Counted from the stretch's first letter, positions 26,929-36,658 are shown. The stretch is DNA of 64,000 nucleotides from Pseudovibrio sp. Ad37 (GCF_001623075.1 NZ_LMCF01000223.1:62001-126000), one strand, 5' to 3'. Notes: generated from the sequence alone by a model not told the origin. Numbers and translations: made by a program.

Positions 26929-26985
26929 ATGCATATTATCAAAACAAATTGCCAAAATTCGCAGTTGAGGTATACAAATATGCAT
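26929..26985. promoter_or_regulatory. Divergent control region with inverted ATGCATATT motifs
   Basis: ATGCATATT at 26929-26937 and its exact reverse complement AATATGCAT at 26977-26985 bracket the gap between the methyltransferase and LysR starts. The pair could be two LysR contacts, but arms 40 bases apart may also be chance. Confidence 0.3.
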
Positions 26986-27886
26986 GAATTGGCAGAGCGT
27001 CTCATTCGACTGGAATCAGGCTCGTGCTTTCCTTGTCACAGCAGAGGAAGGCTCCCTTTCGGCTGCGGCAAGAGCCCTTGGCCTCACCCAACCCACATTG
27101 GGCAGACAGGTCTCCGCTCTGGAAGAAGCGCTCGGCGTGACGTTGTTCGAGCGTGTTGGCCGCTCACTCTCCCTCACGCAAGCAGGTTTTGAGCTGCTGG
27201 AGCATGTGAAATCCATGGGAGAGGCCGCCAACCGCATCTCACTGGCAGCTTCCGGCCAATCTCAGGAGATTGACGGAACCGTCTGCATCAGCGCAAGTGA
27301 CACCGCTTCTGCCTTCCTCCTCACGCCAATCTTGAAGCAATTGCGCGAGATCGCACCCGGCATTCACGTGGAGATCATCGCCACCAACTCCGTCAGTGAT
27401 TTACAGCAACGCGAAGCAGACATCGCCATCCGCCATGTTCGCCCGGAGCAGCCAGACCTGACTGCAAGGCTGGTAAGAGAGACCACCGCACACTTCTACG
27501 CCAGCAAAACCTATCTGAACCGCAAGGGCCGTCCACAATCGGCCAATGACATGGCAAACCACGAGTTCATCGCCTTCGATAGGCCAGACAAGTTCCTCAA
27601 GTACTTCACAGAGTCAGGCCTGCCATTCACAGAAAGCAATTTCAAACTGACAACCGCAAGCGGGCTGGTGGGGTGGCAACTGGTCAGAAACGATCTCGGC
27701 ATCATCGTCATGATCAAGGAGATCGCGGAAATGTTCCCGGAAATCGAACAGGTACTGCCAAGCTTTGAGCCATTCGTCGTGCCCTTCTGGCTGGCAACCC
27801 ACCGCAAACTGCACACCTCAAAACGCATCCGCCTGGTCTTCGACCTCCTGGCGGACACGCTCTCAAGCAAACAGCTGCTAGGCTGA
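26984..27886 (+). CDS. LysR-family transcriptional regulator
   Basis: A 300-residue LysR protein. HTH at about 8-65 (FLVTAEEGSLSAAARALGLTQPTLGRQVSALEEALG), then the effector domain. It is divergent from the methyltransferase gene, 85 bases start to start, which fits LysR control of that gene. Its last 9 bases overlap the end of the SHMT-like gene on the other strand. Confidence 0.87.
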   Translation: MNWQSVSFDWNQARAFLVTAEEGSLSAAARALGLTQPTLGRQVSALEEALGVTLFERVGRSLSLTQAGFELLEHVKSMGEAANRISLAASGQSQEIDGTVCISASDTASAFLLTPILKQLREIAPGIHVEIIATNSVSDLQQREADIAIRHVRPEQPDLTARLVRETTAHFYASKTYLNRKGRPQSANDMANHEFIAFDRPDKFLKYFTESGLPFTESNFKLTTASGLVGWQLVRNDLGIIVMIKEIAEMFPEIEQVLPSFEPFVVPFWLATHRKLHTSKRIRLVFDLLADTLSSKQLLG

Positions 27887-29215
27887 CACCGGCTCTTCGG
27901 CTATCACATAATGCAGTTTCTTGAACTGCTGACGCCATGCAGAAACCTGAGGCAGATACCGCTCGGGCTGGTCAGAGCACAAAGCAGCTGCAATCAATCG
28001 CGCCATCTCATTCGCATGGCTGGTACCAATACCCCAGCGCACCAGCTCAGGCGTCCCGATACGCAGCCCGTTCATGTCTCCCTCAACCTCAGCAATCGGT
28101 AATCCGATGCCACAGGCAAGGAAACCAGCCTTACGGAGTTTCTTGGAGGCCGTCTGTCCTCCGCCGAAGGAAGCCGCTTCAACAGCAAACTGATGTGACT
28201 GCGTAAAGCCCTGCGCCTTGGCAAACACGGGAATGCCCTGTGCATCGAGCTCCTGCGCCAGTGCTTTTGAAAGGGCAATCATCTCAGCAGCATACACTTG
28301 CCCATAGTCCCGCCAATCCAGCATGGTCACCGCCAGCGCGGCAGACTTCGCCGCATCAAAGTTGGCAGTCATCCCCGGAAACGCGATGGCATCCATCCGC
28401 TCAATTAACTCAGCATGATTGGAGACAATCAGACCGCCCGCAGGCCCGCCCAGGCTCTTGTAGGTGCTCATGGTCATAAAATGAGCGCCCTCTTCCAACG
28501 GGTTCGCCCAGGCTTTGCCAGCAATAATCCCGCATTGATGCGCCGCATCAAACATCACCTTCGCACCCACCTCATCCGCAATCTCACGAATAGCCCGCAC
28601 AGGATGCTCAAAGAGGTTGAGGCTGGATCCAACTGTGATCAGCTTCGGCTTTTCCGCTTTAGCAAGCTCACGAAGCCCCTCCACATCAATGGTATAGCCA
28701 TCCGCATTCACCGGAGCAGGCACAGTGCGCAAACCATAAAGCCCTGCACATCCGGCAATATGGTGTGTCACATGCCCCCCAATCGAGGCTGGCGGCGCAA
28801 TGATCGTATCACCCGGCTGACAGATCGCCATAAACCCATAAAGATTGGCGATGGCTCCAGACGGCACACGGATCTCCGCATACTGCGCGTCAAACACTTC
28901 TGCACTCAGCTCAGCCGCAATCACCTCAATCTCTTCAATAGCCTCCAACCCCATCTCGTACTTATCACCGGGGTAGCCAAGAGATGGACGAGAACCAATG
29001 CCAGAGGCCAGAAACGCCTCAGCCCTTGGGTTCATCACATTCGTTGCCGGATTCAAATTGAAGCATTGCTCCTCATGGATTTCCCTGTTTTGAGAAGCCA
29101 GCGCATCCAGTCGCCCCAGAAGGGCTGTAGAGCTCTGCGCTTGCGTACGTTGCGCAACTTCCTGCACCAGTGCTTCACAATGAGCCGGAACCCAATTTCG
29201 TTTCGCTAAAACCAT
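27878..29215 (-). CDS. Serine hydroxymethyltransferase-family enzyme, atypical
   Basis: A 445-residue PLP enzyme of the SHMT fold. The N-terminal NLNPATNVMNPRAEAFLASGIGSRPSLGYPGDKYEMG block and the cofactor segment FDAAHQCGIIAG are SHMT-like. The Schiff-base lysine region reads MTMSTYKSLGGPAGGLI, where standard GlyA has a TTTTHKTLRGPRGG form, so the usual His before Lys is Tyr. It may act on a different amino acid, for example a 2-methylserine or another beta-hydroxy amino acid. GGGAGG precedes ATG at 29215; the longer frame runs into the divergent LysR region. The GcvA-like LysR next to it is the likely regulator. Confidence 0.75.
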   Translation of the reverse strand: MVLAKRNWVPAHCEALVQEVAQRTQAQSSTALLGRLDALASQNREIHEEQCFNLNPATNVMNPRAEAFLASGIGSRPSLGYPGDKYEMGLEAIEEIEVIAAELSAEVFDAQYAEIRVPSGAIANLYGFMAICQPGDTIIAPPASIGGHVTHHIAGCAGLYGLRTVPAPVNADGYTIDVEGLRELAKAEKPKLITVGSSLNLFEHPVRAIREIADEVGAKVMFDAAHQCGIIAGKAWANPLEEGAHFMTMSTYKSLGGPAGGLIVSNHAELIERMDAIAFPGMTANFDAAKSAALAVTMLDWRDYGQVYAAEMIALSKALAQELDAQGIPVFAKAQGFTQSHQFAVEAASFGGGQTASKKLRKAGFLACGIGLPIAEVEGDMNGLRIGTPELVRWGIGTSHANEMARLIAAALCSDQPERYLPQVSAWRQQFKKLHYVIAEEPVSA

Positions 29216-29286
29216 CACAACCTCCCAATTGTTGAGAGGAGTGTGCGGACAGAACGCTTGAGAGCGCAAACCAGAATATGTAATTA

Positions 29287-29310
29287 TTGGCCTAGAAAAA
29301 CTAAGGCTAA
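29287..29310. promoter_or_regulatory. Candidate LysR site between SHMT-like gene and its divergent regulator
   Basis: Imperfect dyad TTGGCCTAG and CTAAGGCTAA with five A between, ending just before the LysR ATG at 29314. The position is right for autoregulation and control of the divergent gene. Confidence 0.35.
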
Positions 29311-29313
29311 GCC

Positions 29314-30192
29314 ATGTCAGTCTCTCCCTCCCGCCCCAAAGGGCCACCTCTCAACGCCCTTCGTGCATTCGAAGCTGCCGCCCGCCTCGGCGGTTTTGCC
29401 AATGCAGCAGAAGAACTGAGCGTCACCGCAGGCGCTGTCTCCCAGCACATCAAGGCATTGGAGGAATGGGTTGGCGCAGACCTGTTCGAGCGCCGCTCTC
29501 AAGGCGTCCACCTGACAGAGCTGGGACAGGACATCGCCCCGCACTTCTCTAAGGCCTTCGATCAACTGGGCAACGCTGTCCGGCAATTACGAGCCAAAAC
29601 CAGCCGCAAAACCATTCACATTGCTGCCCTGCCAAGTGTCGCCCAACTCTGGCTCTCCCCGCGCCTGCCCAAAATCAGAGAGGCTTTGCCAGACACCAAC
29701 ATCTCCGTCATCGCACTGGAAACGCCGCCCAACCTGGACCGCGAGATCTACGATCTCTCCATCTTCATCGGTAAACCCAAAGGCACGGCTCAAGAACGTA
29801 TCATCGCAGAGGACCTCATCACCCCGGTCTGCTCGCCAGCAACAGCAAACGGCCTGAAAAAACCGCAGGACCTTGAGACAGAAACCTTCCTCCACGATGT
29901 GATCTGGGCAGACGACTGGCAGGTCTGGGCCAACACAAATGCACCAACTCTGAACGGCTTGAGCGACGGACCAAACTATTCCCTCTATGCCATCGCAATG
30001 GAAGAAGCGAAAAACGGTGCAGGCATCCTCATGGGTCACAAAGCTCTTGTCGAACCGTCCCTGAAGAAAGGTGACCTCAAAGCCCCTTTCACCCAATGGC
30101 AACCAACCGGAAAATCCCTCATCCTGGAATGCGCCAGCCTGCCAACCCCATCAAAAGAGATCACACAGATCATCTCACTCCTGCTGGCATAG
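29314..30192 (+). CDS. LysR-family regulator, GcvA-like
   Basis: A 292-residue LysR protein. The start GPPLNALRAFEAAARLGGFANAAEELSVTAGAVSQHIKALEEWVG is the typical GcvA/AmpR-type HTH. The effector domain covers about 92-290. GcvA-type regulators often respond to glycine or related amino acids, which fits the divergent SHMT-family enzyme; this is inference from position. Nothing else is on its transcript before the 270-base gap ahead of copA. Confidence 0.87.
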   Translation: MSVSPSRPKGPPLNALRAFEAAARLGGFANAAEELSVTAGAVSQHIKALEEWVGADLFERRSQGVHLTELGQDIAPHFSKAFDQLGNAVRQLRAKTSRKTIHIAALPSVAQLWLSPRLPKIREALPDTNISVIALETPPNLDREIYDLSIFIGKPKGTAQERIIAEDLITPVCSPATANGLKKPQDLETETFLHDVIWADDWQVWANTNAPTLNGLSDGPNYSLYAIAMEEAKNGAGILMGHKALVEPSLKKGDLKAPFTQWQPTGKSLILECASLPTPSKEITQIISLLLA

Positions 30193-30396
30193 CCTTTGAG
30201 CGGACACCGCTCGTTCCCATTACGTGACTATCCACAGAGCGCCTTTCCGCACCGAAGGGCGAAGGATGGAGCAAACAGAGTAGAAACCTATGTGTTCCCT
30301 ACAAAAATAATCAGGTTGTGGTCTCGGCTTCGATCAGGATCACAACACGACTACATCACATAAGGGGGCTTGCGTACTCCGCCTCTCTACAACCTC

Positions 30397-30427
30397 TTGA
30401 CCTGCCCTCACCGATGGTAATAAGTCC
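30397..30427 (+). promoter_or_regulatory. Candidate MerR/CueR-type promoter of copA
   Basis: TTGACCTGCCC followed by CGATGGT resembles the HmrR/CueR copper promoters of alphaproteobacteria, where a dyad sits between widely spaced -35 and -10 boxes. The right arm is poorly conserved here. No MerR-family gene is adjacent. The rest of 30193-30462 shows only a small GAGCGG/CCGCTC hairpin. Confidence 0.35.
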
Positions 30428-30462
30428 TGATGGTCTGAACTCGGCAACCGAAGATAGCTCTG

Positions 30463-32688
30463 ATGAACGCACCCTCAGCCTCTGCAGCCCAAACCGTCAA
30501 ACTCGACATCACCGGAATGACATGTGCAGGTTGCGCATCTCGCTTGGAAAAGTCTCTCCAGGCAACCGAAGGTGTGGTCAAAGCCACGGTCAATTTCGCA
30601 CTTGAAATGGCAGAGGTGGAACACCTGCCTCAGGTCGCCGCAAATGATCTGGTGGACGTGGTCTCAACAGCTGGTTTTGAGGCAAAGGAGCGCCGGGACG
30701 AGGCAGAGGCAGCAAAGAAGGCTTTTGAAGAGCGCGAAGCACATAGCGACGCAGAAGAACGCAAAACCTTTCAACTTTTCGCGCTATCAACGCTTCTTGC
30801 GATTCCGCTAGTCATTCCAATGGCTTTGATGGCGTTTGGCTTGCAATTCGAGCTCTCTGGCGTACTGCAGTTTGCATTAGCAACGCCAATCCAACTTTTC
30901 GTCGGTGCGCGATTCTACAAGGGTGCGTTTGCAGCGCTGCGCCATGGCGGCGCCAACATGGATGTCCTCGTCTCGCTCGGCACATCCGCCGCTTATCTGT
31001 ACAGCGTTTATAACGTCTTCTTCGCCACACAGGCGCAGGCAACAGACCTCTATTTTGAAGCATCCGCCGTCATTCTCACCCTCATTCTGATGGGTAAGTA
31101 TCTGGAAATACGGGCGAAACGCTCCACCTCAGCAGCAGTTCGCTCTCTGATCGCCCTGCGACCAACCACGGCCAACAAGATCGTCGGCGACAAGATTATC
31201 CCCGTCGGCATCTCAGATCTGCGCCTCGGTGATTACATAGTTATCAAACCGGGCGAGTGCGTTCCAACCGATGGCTTGATTGAAGAGGGTGAAAGCGAGC
31301 TGGATGAATCTATGCTCACCGGTGAGAACCTCCCCGTGCACAAAAACAAGGGTGATCAGGTAACCACTGGAACAATCAACGGAGCAGGTGCAATTTTTGT
31401 CCGCACCACCGCCCTTGGTGAATCAACACGCTTAGCTCAGATTATCCGCCTTGTTGAAGGCGCACAGGCCTCCAAGGCACCGCTGCAAAAATTAGTCGAC
31501 AAAGTCGCAGCTATTTTTGTTCCCGTTATTGTGCTGATCGCCCTCGCAACCTTCGCTGGTTGGATGCTTTACTCCGGCGACGTCACAACAGCCGTCAGCG
31601 CATCCGTCGCCGTCCTCGTCATCGCCTGCCCATGCGCACTGGGACTTGCTACCCCGACAGCACTTGTCGCAGGCACCGGTGCGGCTGCGAAGGCTGGCAT
31701 ACTTATCCGCGATATCGAAGCGCTGGAACGCGCCCACAAAGTCGATACGATCCTCTTTGATAAAACCGGCACGCTGACCGTCGGCAAGCCAGTTCTGACA
31801 GATGCTCAGGCATTTGACCGCAATGACGACCGCCTGCTGACAATCGCAGCCAGCATCCAACTGGGCAGCGAACACCCACTCGCCAGCGCACTTATCCGCG
31901 CAGCAGAAGAGCGTAACCTCAAGCTCACCCGCCCACGCTCCATCAAGGCTATCCCCGGCAAAGGCCTGATTGCAGAGCTCACCGGACAGCAGATCTCCAT
32001 CGGCAACGCAGCCCTGATGAAAGACCTGAATGTCACCCCATCCATGATGGGTGATGGCCTTGTAAAAACTTACGAATCCTCAGGTAAAACCGCAGTCACA
32101 GTCGCTCTGGGTGACCGTGCAATCGGTGTTCTGGCCTTTGTTGATCAGGCACGGGACTCCGCCCGTGAAGCTGTAGAATCCCTTAAGAAACAAGGCATTC
32201 GCACAGTCATGATCACCGGCGACACGGAACTCGCCGCCAAAAACATCGCGGATCAGGTCGGCGTTGACGAATTCCAGGCACGCGTTCAGCCAGAAGGCAA
32301 GAACGAAGTCGTAAATGACTTGAAAGAACAAGGCTATAGAGTTGCGATGGTTGGCGACGGCATCAACGATGCCCCTGCTCTGGCAGCTGCTGACCTCGGC
32401 ATCGCAATGGGCTCCGGTGCTGATGTTGCATTGGAAACCGCGGGCGTCACACTCATGCGTTCTGAGCCAAAGATGATCCCGGCAGCACTGGACATCTCCA
32501 AGGCAACCCTCAGAAAAATCAGACAAAACCTGTTCTGGGCCTTCATCTACAACATCATCGGCATTCCGCTTGCAGCACTGGGATTGCTCTCCCCTGTCAT
32601 CGCAGGAGCCGCCATGGCCATGAGTTCCGTCTCGGTGGTTACCAACGCCATGTTGCTGCGGCGCTGGAAACCGAAAAACATGAACTGA
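30463..32688 (+). CDS. copA: Copper-translocating P-type ATPase
   Basis: A 741-residue P1B-1-type ATPase that pumps Cu+ out of the cytoplasm. One N-terminal heavy-metal domain carries GMTCAGC (Cys21, Cys24). Membrane helices include the CPC site (C389-P-C391) that defines copper/silver pumps. The phosphorylation site is DKTGT at D433, followed by the SEHPLA motif (nucleotide site) and GDGINDAPALAAADLGIAMG (hinge). The last helices contain the YNIIGIPLAALG and MAMSSVSVVTNAM segments typical of CopA. Many CopA have two HMA domains; this one has one. Single gene with its own terminator. Confidence 0.93.
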   Translation: MNAPSASAAQTVKLDITGMTCAGCASRLEKSLQATEGVVKATVNFALEMAEVEHLPQVAANDLVDVVSTAGFEAKERRDEAEAAKKAFEEREAHSDAEERKTFQLFALSTLLAIPLVIPMALMAFGLQFELSGVLQFALATPIQLFVGARFYKGAFAALRHGGANMDVLVSLGTSAAYLYSVYNVFFATQAQATDLYFEASAVILTLILMGKYLEIRAKRSTSAAVRSLIALRPTTANKIVGDKIIPVGISDLRLGDYIVIKPGECVPTDGLIEEGESELDESMLTGENLPVHKNKGDQVTTGTINGAGAIFVRTTALGESTRLAQIIRLVEGAQASKAPLQKLVDKVAAIFVPVIVLIALATFAGWMLYSGDVTTAVSASVAVLVIACPCALGLATPTALVAGTGAAAKAGILIRDIEALERAHKVDTILFDKTGTLTVGKPVLTDAQAFDRNDDRLLTIAASIQLGSEHPLASALIRAAEERNLKLTRPRSIKAIPGKGLIAELTGQQISIGNAALMKDLNVTPSMMGDGLVKTYESSGKTAVTVALGDRAIGVLAFVDQARDSAREAVESLKKQGIRTVMITGDTELAAKNIADQVGVDEFQARVQPEGKNEVVNDLKEQGYRVAMVGDGINDAPALAAADLGIAMGSGADVALETAGVTLMRSEPKMIPAALDISKATLRKIRQNLFWAFIYNIIGIPLAALGLLSPVIAGAAMAMSSVSVVTNAMLLRRWKPKNMN

Positions 32689-32700
32689 CGTCATCAATCC

Positions 32701-32732
32701 AGCCCCTGAAAGACAAACTCAGGGGCTTTTTT
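32701..32732 (+). terminator. Rho-independent terminator of copA
   Basis: Stem AGCCCCTGA/TCAGGGGCT with a 9-base loop and six T, starting 12 bases after the stop. The remaining gap to 33022 shows nothing else that I can support; a 96-codon frame inside it lacks a ribosome site and overlaps the next gene. Confidence 0.85.
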
Positions 32733-33022
32733 GCATCTTCTCGCCCTTCGGTTGACCAATACCGTTCTTTCTTAGAAGAACTCCGACCAATCATAAGAGC
32801 GCTAACTAGAAGAATAATGCTTCATCACATCTATCAGGCTGATGCAGTAGAAATAATTCAGTTAGACGGAAAACAAATAGCTCTTCATAAGGTCAACCAA
32901 TATATAAAATGGTTTGACAACTCCTCGAATCCATCCAATTCTTTCCATTACATATCGCAGCCTCAGCATTCTATAGTTTCATCTCACGAATACATTCGCT
33001 GCGATCATCCGGGGGGAAGCAT

Positions 33023-34006
33023 ATGTTTACGAGAAAGATTGCCAAAGCCACAGTTCTGGGTGCAGCTCTGCTTGCAACAACTTCATTCAGCTACGCGAAG
33101 ACATTGAAACTCAGACACAATCAGGGACCAGAGCACCCTCTGCACATTTCCATGCAGCACATGGCAGACAAAGTTGCAGAAGCCACCGGCGGCTCTCTCA
33201 AAATCCGCATCTACGGCAATGGCGCACTGGGAACACAAAGAGAATCCATGGAGTTAGTGCAAGAAGGCACCCTCGCAATGGCCAAAACCAACGCCAGCGA
33301 GCTGGAAGCCTTTGAAGAGTCATACTCAGCGCTGAACCTGCCTTACATCTTCGTAGACGAGAACCATTATTTCGATGTTCTCAGCGGCCCAATCGGCGAC
33401 GACATCCTTGCAGCATCAGCAGACAAAGGCTTTATTGGTCTGACCTTTTACGTGGAAGGAGCCCGCTCCTTCTACGCCAACAAGGAAATCCACTCACCAG
33501 CTGATCTCAAAGGCGTGAAGATTCGCGTCCAACCGTCCCCCTCCGCAATCCGCATGGTAGAGCTACTCGGCGGCAGCCCAACGCCAATATCCTGGGGCGA
33601 ATTGTACAGCGCACTTCAGCAGGGCGTGGTCGATGGCGCAGAGAATAACCCGCTGGCGCTGACCACGGCCCGTCATGGTGAAGTCTCCAAGGTTTATTCC
33701 GATGACGGCCACACAATGATCCCGTCCATCGTAGTCATTTCAACCACGGTCTGGAATTCGTTAAGCACAGACGAACAAACAGCAATTCGTGATGCTGCCA
33801 AGTCCTCCATGCACTTCCATCGTGCCCAGTGGAATGAGATGACAAAGAAACACATCGAGCAGGCAAAGTCCGAACTTAATGTGAAGTTCATTGAGGTGGA
33901 TAAAACACCATTCATCGAAGCTGTTTTGCCAATGCATGCAGAAGCCGCGGAAAAATCTGAGAGAGTTGGTTCATTGATCACACGCATCAAAGCATTGACC
34001 CAATAA
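33023..34006 (+). CDS. TRAP transporter substrate-binding protein, DctP family
   Basis: A 327-residue periplasmic binding protein. Signal peptide 1-25 (FSYAKT). The DctP fold is clear: LKLRHNQGPEHPLHISMQHMADKVAEATGG, ADLKGVKIRVQPSP with the substrate-carboxylate arginine, and SWGELYSALQQGVVDGAENNPLAL. This class binds C4-dicarboxylates, sugar acids or related carboxylates. The small and large membrane subunits (DctQ, DctM) are not beside it. A FadR-type GntR follows, which in uronate and sugar-acid systems controls such transporters, so a sugar acid ligand is plausible but not shown. A terminator separates the two genes. Confidence 0.87.
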   Translation: MFTRKIAKATVLGAALLATTSFSYAKTLKLRHNQGPEHPLHISMQHMADKVAEATGGSLKIRIYGNGALGTQRESMELVQEGTLAMAKTNASELEAFEESYSALNLPYIFVDENHYFDVLSGPIGDDILAASADKGFIGLTFYVEGARSFYANKEIHSPADLKGVKIRVQPSPSAIRMVELLGGSPTPISWGELYSALQQGVVDGAENNPLALTTARHGEVSKVYSDDGHTMIPSIVVISTTVWNSLSTDEQTAIRDAAKSSMHFHRAQWNEMTKKHIEQAKSELNVKFIEVDKTPFIEAVLPMHAEAAEKSERVGSLITRIKALTQ

Positions 34007-34025
34007 GCCTTCTAATGGAATAAGA

Positions 34026-34060
34026 AAGGCCAGAGTAACAAGGCAAATCTCTGGCCTTTT
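34026..34060 (+). terminator. Rho-independent terminator after the TRAP binding-protein gene
   Basis: Stem AAGGCCAGAG paired with CTCTGGCCTT, followed by TT. Confidence 0.75.
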
Positions 34061-34152
34061 GTCTCGCTTGCAAATCTGCTTTATTTAGTATCTTAAGCGT
34101 GCAGCAATCATGAAAATCCGCCAAACCGCGCAGGCATGGGAGAATAAGCGAA

Positions 34153-34899
34153 ATGGATGGTCAGCGTCGCCGCTATCAGGAAGTAGCTGAGGTCTTGCGC
34201 AAAGAGTTAGGCAACGGAACGTTCAAGGTTGGAGACCGCCTGTGCCCGGAGCGCCAGATTGCTGAAGAAATGAACGTCAGCCGCTCACTTCTGCGCGAAG
34301 CTATGATCATGCTTGAGATCGAAGGCTTGATTGATGTGCGCAAAGGATCAGGCACTTACGTTGTACGCCTGCCGGATGCAGAGCAAGTTACTCCTACTTC
34401 AAACCTGGAAGACATCGGCCCGTTTGAGCTCCTTCAGGCACGCCAGCTTATGGAAAGCAACATCGCCGCCTTCGCAGCCTCCATGGTCACCAAAGCAGAT
34501 ATCCTGCGCATGCGCGATGCTTTGGAGCGTGAACGCGAAGACCTGGCAAAAGGCTCCGGCGGATATGAAGCGGACGAGGAATTCCACCTGCTCATAGCAG
34601 AAGCCACCCAGAACTCGGTACTGGTCGATATGGTCAGAAACCTCTGGCAACAGCGCACCCGTTCCAGAATGTGGGATAAGCTGCACGAACGCATCTTCGA
34701 CAACACATACCGCGAAGAGTGGCTCAACGACCATCAGGACATCCTCGATGCCCTGAAGCGAAGAGACCCGCAAGCAGCAAAACAAGCGATGTGGCAACAC
34801 CTTGAGAACGTCAAGAAACGCCTGATGGATTTATCTGACGTCGACGATCCGGCCTTTGATGCCTACCTGTTCCAGCAGGATCCGCTAACGCCTGCATAA
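34153..34899 (+). CDS. GntR-family regulator, FadR/UxuR subfamily
   Basis: A 248-residue regulator. The winged HTH covers about 8-75 (GDRLCPERQIAEEMNVSRSLLREAMIMLEIEGLIDVRKGSGTYV), and the all-helical FCD ligand domain about 95-225, with metal-type histidines in DEEFHLLIAEATQN and WLNDHQDILDAL. Relatives in proteobacteria include ExuR and UxuR, which bind hexuronates. Being next to a TRAP binding protein supports a sugar-acid role by inference. Separate transcript from the binding protein because of the terminator between them. Confidence 0.85.
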   Translation: MDGQRRRYQEVAEVLRKELGNGTFKVGDRLCPERQIAEEMNVSRSLLREAMIMLEIEGLIDVRKGSGTYVVRLPDAEQVTPTSNLEDIGPFELLQARQLMESNIAAFAASMVTKADILRMRDALEREREDLAKGSGGYEADEEFHLLIAEATQNSVLVDMVRNLWQQRTRSRMWDKLHERIFDNTYREEWLNDHQDILDALKRRDPQAAKQAMWQHLENVKKRLMDLSDVDDPAFDAYLFQQDPLTPA

Positions 34900-35096
34900 C
34901 CCACCAACGGGCATTAATAGAGCACAATTCATAATACCATTGCCAAATGGGGATTATATCTTTGATAAATTCCCATAGACGTTTTGCACCCTTTACAGGC
35001 GGATACGTTCGCGAGATGTTTACTACGTAAAATCAACAAGAGTGGGATGGAACAAGCTTCCACTTCGCACACTGTGCATAGGGTGGCCCGGCAATC

Positions 35097-36650
35097 ATGC
35101 ACGAGATTGAGCTTAAGCTTTCTGTAGACGAAACAACACTAGAGCAACTGGCCAAAGCAAAACCACCAAAGGGCTTTGCGGTCAGTGAGCAATCCGTGAA
35201 ACGTCTCCGTTCCGTGTATTACGACACGCCGGACCACACGCTCAAAAAAGCCCGCATCTCGCTGCGCACGCGCCACAACGGCACCAACTGGCTACAAACC
35301 ATCAAGCAAGGCGGCGGCATGCAGTCCGGGCTCTCCAAACGGATTGAGCTGGAACTGCCCATAGCCGGAATTGAACCAGACTTCCATGTGATTTCTGATA
35401 ATGAAATCAAGCAGAAGCTGTTATCTCTGCTTGAGGGCAAGCAGTGGGGAATCCTGTTCGAGACCTCCATCACGCGCACTTTGGCCTACTATACAGATAA
35501 ATCTGGTGCGAAGATTGAAGTAGCTCTGGATTCTGGCATAGCCAAAACAACCTCTAAAGTGCATCCAATTCATGAAGTAGAGCTGGAGCTGATGGAAGGC
35601 CCGGTCGAAAGCCTGTACAAACTGGCAGGCGCACTCATGAAAGATCGACCAATTCTGTTTTCCAGCAGCAACAAGGCAGGCATTGGCTATCGACTGGCAA
35701 GTGGTGAACCACCTGAGCTGCCCTCAGAAGCACTTCACTCCAACTACATAGAGTTGGAACCCGAAGACAACGCAGGCTCAGCCTTCCAAAAAATCCTCAG
35801 CGAATGCCTCAACCAGATTGTTGCCAACCGTTCTTGCGTCCTTCAGCAAAACATCTCTGAAGGCCCACATCAACTACGTGTCGGACTGCGTAGATTACGA
35901 AGTGCGTTCAATATCTACAAAGCAGCTTTCCCGGGCAACGAAACCATCGCAGCGCTGGATATCTCCGCGAAGCAACTGGCAACAACTGCAGGAAATCAAA
36001 GAGATATCGATGTGCTGGTGGAAGATATCATCACACCGGTTATCCCGTTACTGCCAGACATGCACTCAGTCGAACCGCTCTTTGAAGCCATTAAACTAGC
36101 ACATGTGGAAGCTCAGGTTGAACTGAGACAGGAGCTGATCGATCCAAAGCTCAACAGCTTCCTGCTCCAACTGGGAGAACTGGCACACAGCTCAGCTTGG
36201 AAAGAGAACTTGGGACTAAGCGAGTTCAGGAAACTGGACCTACCAATTCAAACTTTCGCCCAAAACGCATTGTCCAAGCGCTGGAAGGCCTGCGAAAAGC
36301 GCGCAGAGAACTTGCAGGACCTCACCATTGAGCAACGACACGATCTCCGCAAAGCGCTCAAAAAACTGCGTTATACGGTTGAATTCTTCCGCTCTCTCTA
36401 TGAACCAGAAGACCTGTGCATCTTTCTCAAGTGCCTGAAACGCCTACAAAATACCTTCGGCTACCTGAACGATGTTGCCATGGCAGATCGTCTGGTCGCA
36501 ATGAAGCTTCCGCAATCCTTGCAAAACAACGAGGTTTCAACGGTCATCGGCTTTGTCGCTGGCTGGCATCAGGCCCGCTCCGACAACGCATGGCTGGAAG
36601 CTCAGGAACGTTGGAACGCCGCCGTAGAAGCACCCAAGTACTGGCTCTAA
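35097..36650 (+). CDS. CYTH and CHAD domain protein, putative inorganic triphosphatase
   Basis: A 517-residue protein. The N-terminal CYTH domain (about 1-205) begins with the diagnostic ExExK motif EIELK at 3-7 and holds repeated charged beta strands of the triphosphate tunnel. The C-terminal CHAD domain (about 225-510) has the conserved histidines in HQLRVGLRRLRSAF and RHDLRKALKKLRYTVEFF. CYTH proteins of this layout (E. coli YgiF) hydrolyse inorganic tripolyphosphate; CHAD domains bind polyphosphate. Single gene, convergent with phnF. The role in polyphosphate turnover is inferred from family. Confidence 0.85.
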   Translation: MHEIELKLSVDETTLEQLAKAKPPKGFAVSEQSVKRLRSVYYDTPDHTLKKARISLRTRHNGTNWLQTIKQGGGMQSGLSKRIELELPIAGIEPDFHVISDNEIKQKLLSLLEGKQWGILFETSITRTLAYYTDKSGAKIEVALDSGIAKTTSKVHPIHEVELELMEGPVESLYKLAGALMKDRPILFSSSNKAGIGYRLASGEPPELPSEALHSNYIELEPEDNAGSAFQKILSECLNQIVANRSCVLQQNISEGPHQLRVGLRRLRSAFNIYKAAFPGNETIAALDISAKQLATTAGNQRDIDVLVEDIITPVIPLLPDMHSVEPLFEAIKLAHVEAQVELRQELIDPKLNSFLLQLGELAHSSAWKENLGLSEFRKLDLPIQTFAQNALSKRWKACEKRAENLQDLTIEQRHDLRKALKKLRYTVEFFRSLYEPEDLCIFLKCLKRLQNTFGYLNDVAMADRLVAMKLPQSLQNNEVSTVIGFVAGWHQARSDNAWLEAQERWNAAVEAPKYWL

Positions 36651-36658
36651 GCAAACGC

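Noticed and set aside
32817-33107. 96-codon frame between copA and the TRAP gene
   Set aside because: Overlaps the signal-peptide region of the TRAP gene in another frame and has no ribosome site.
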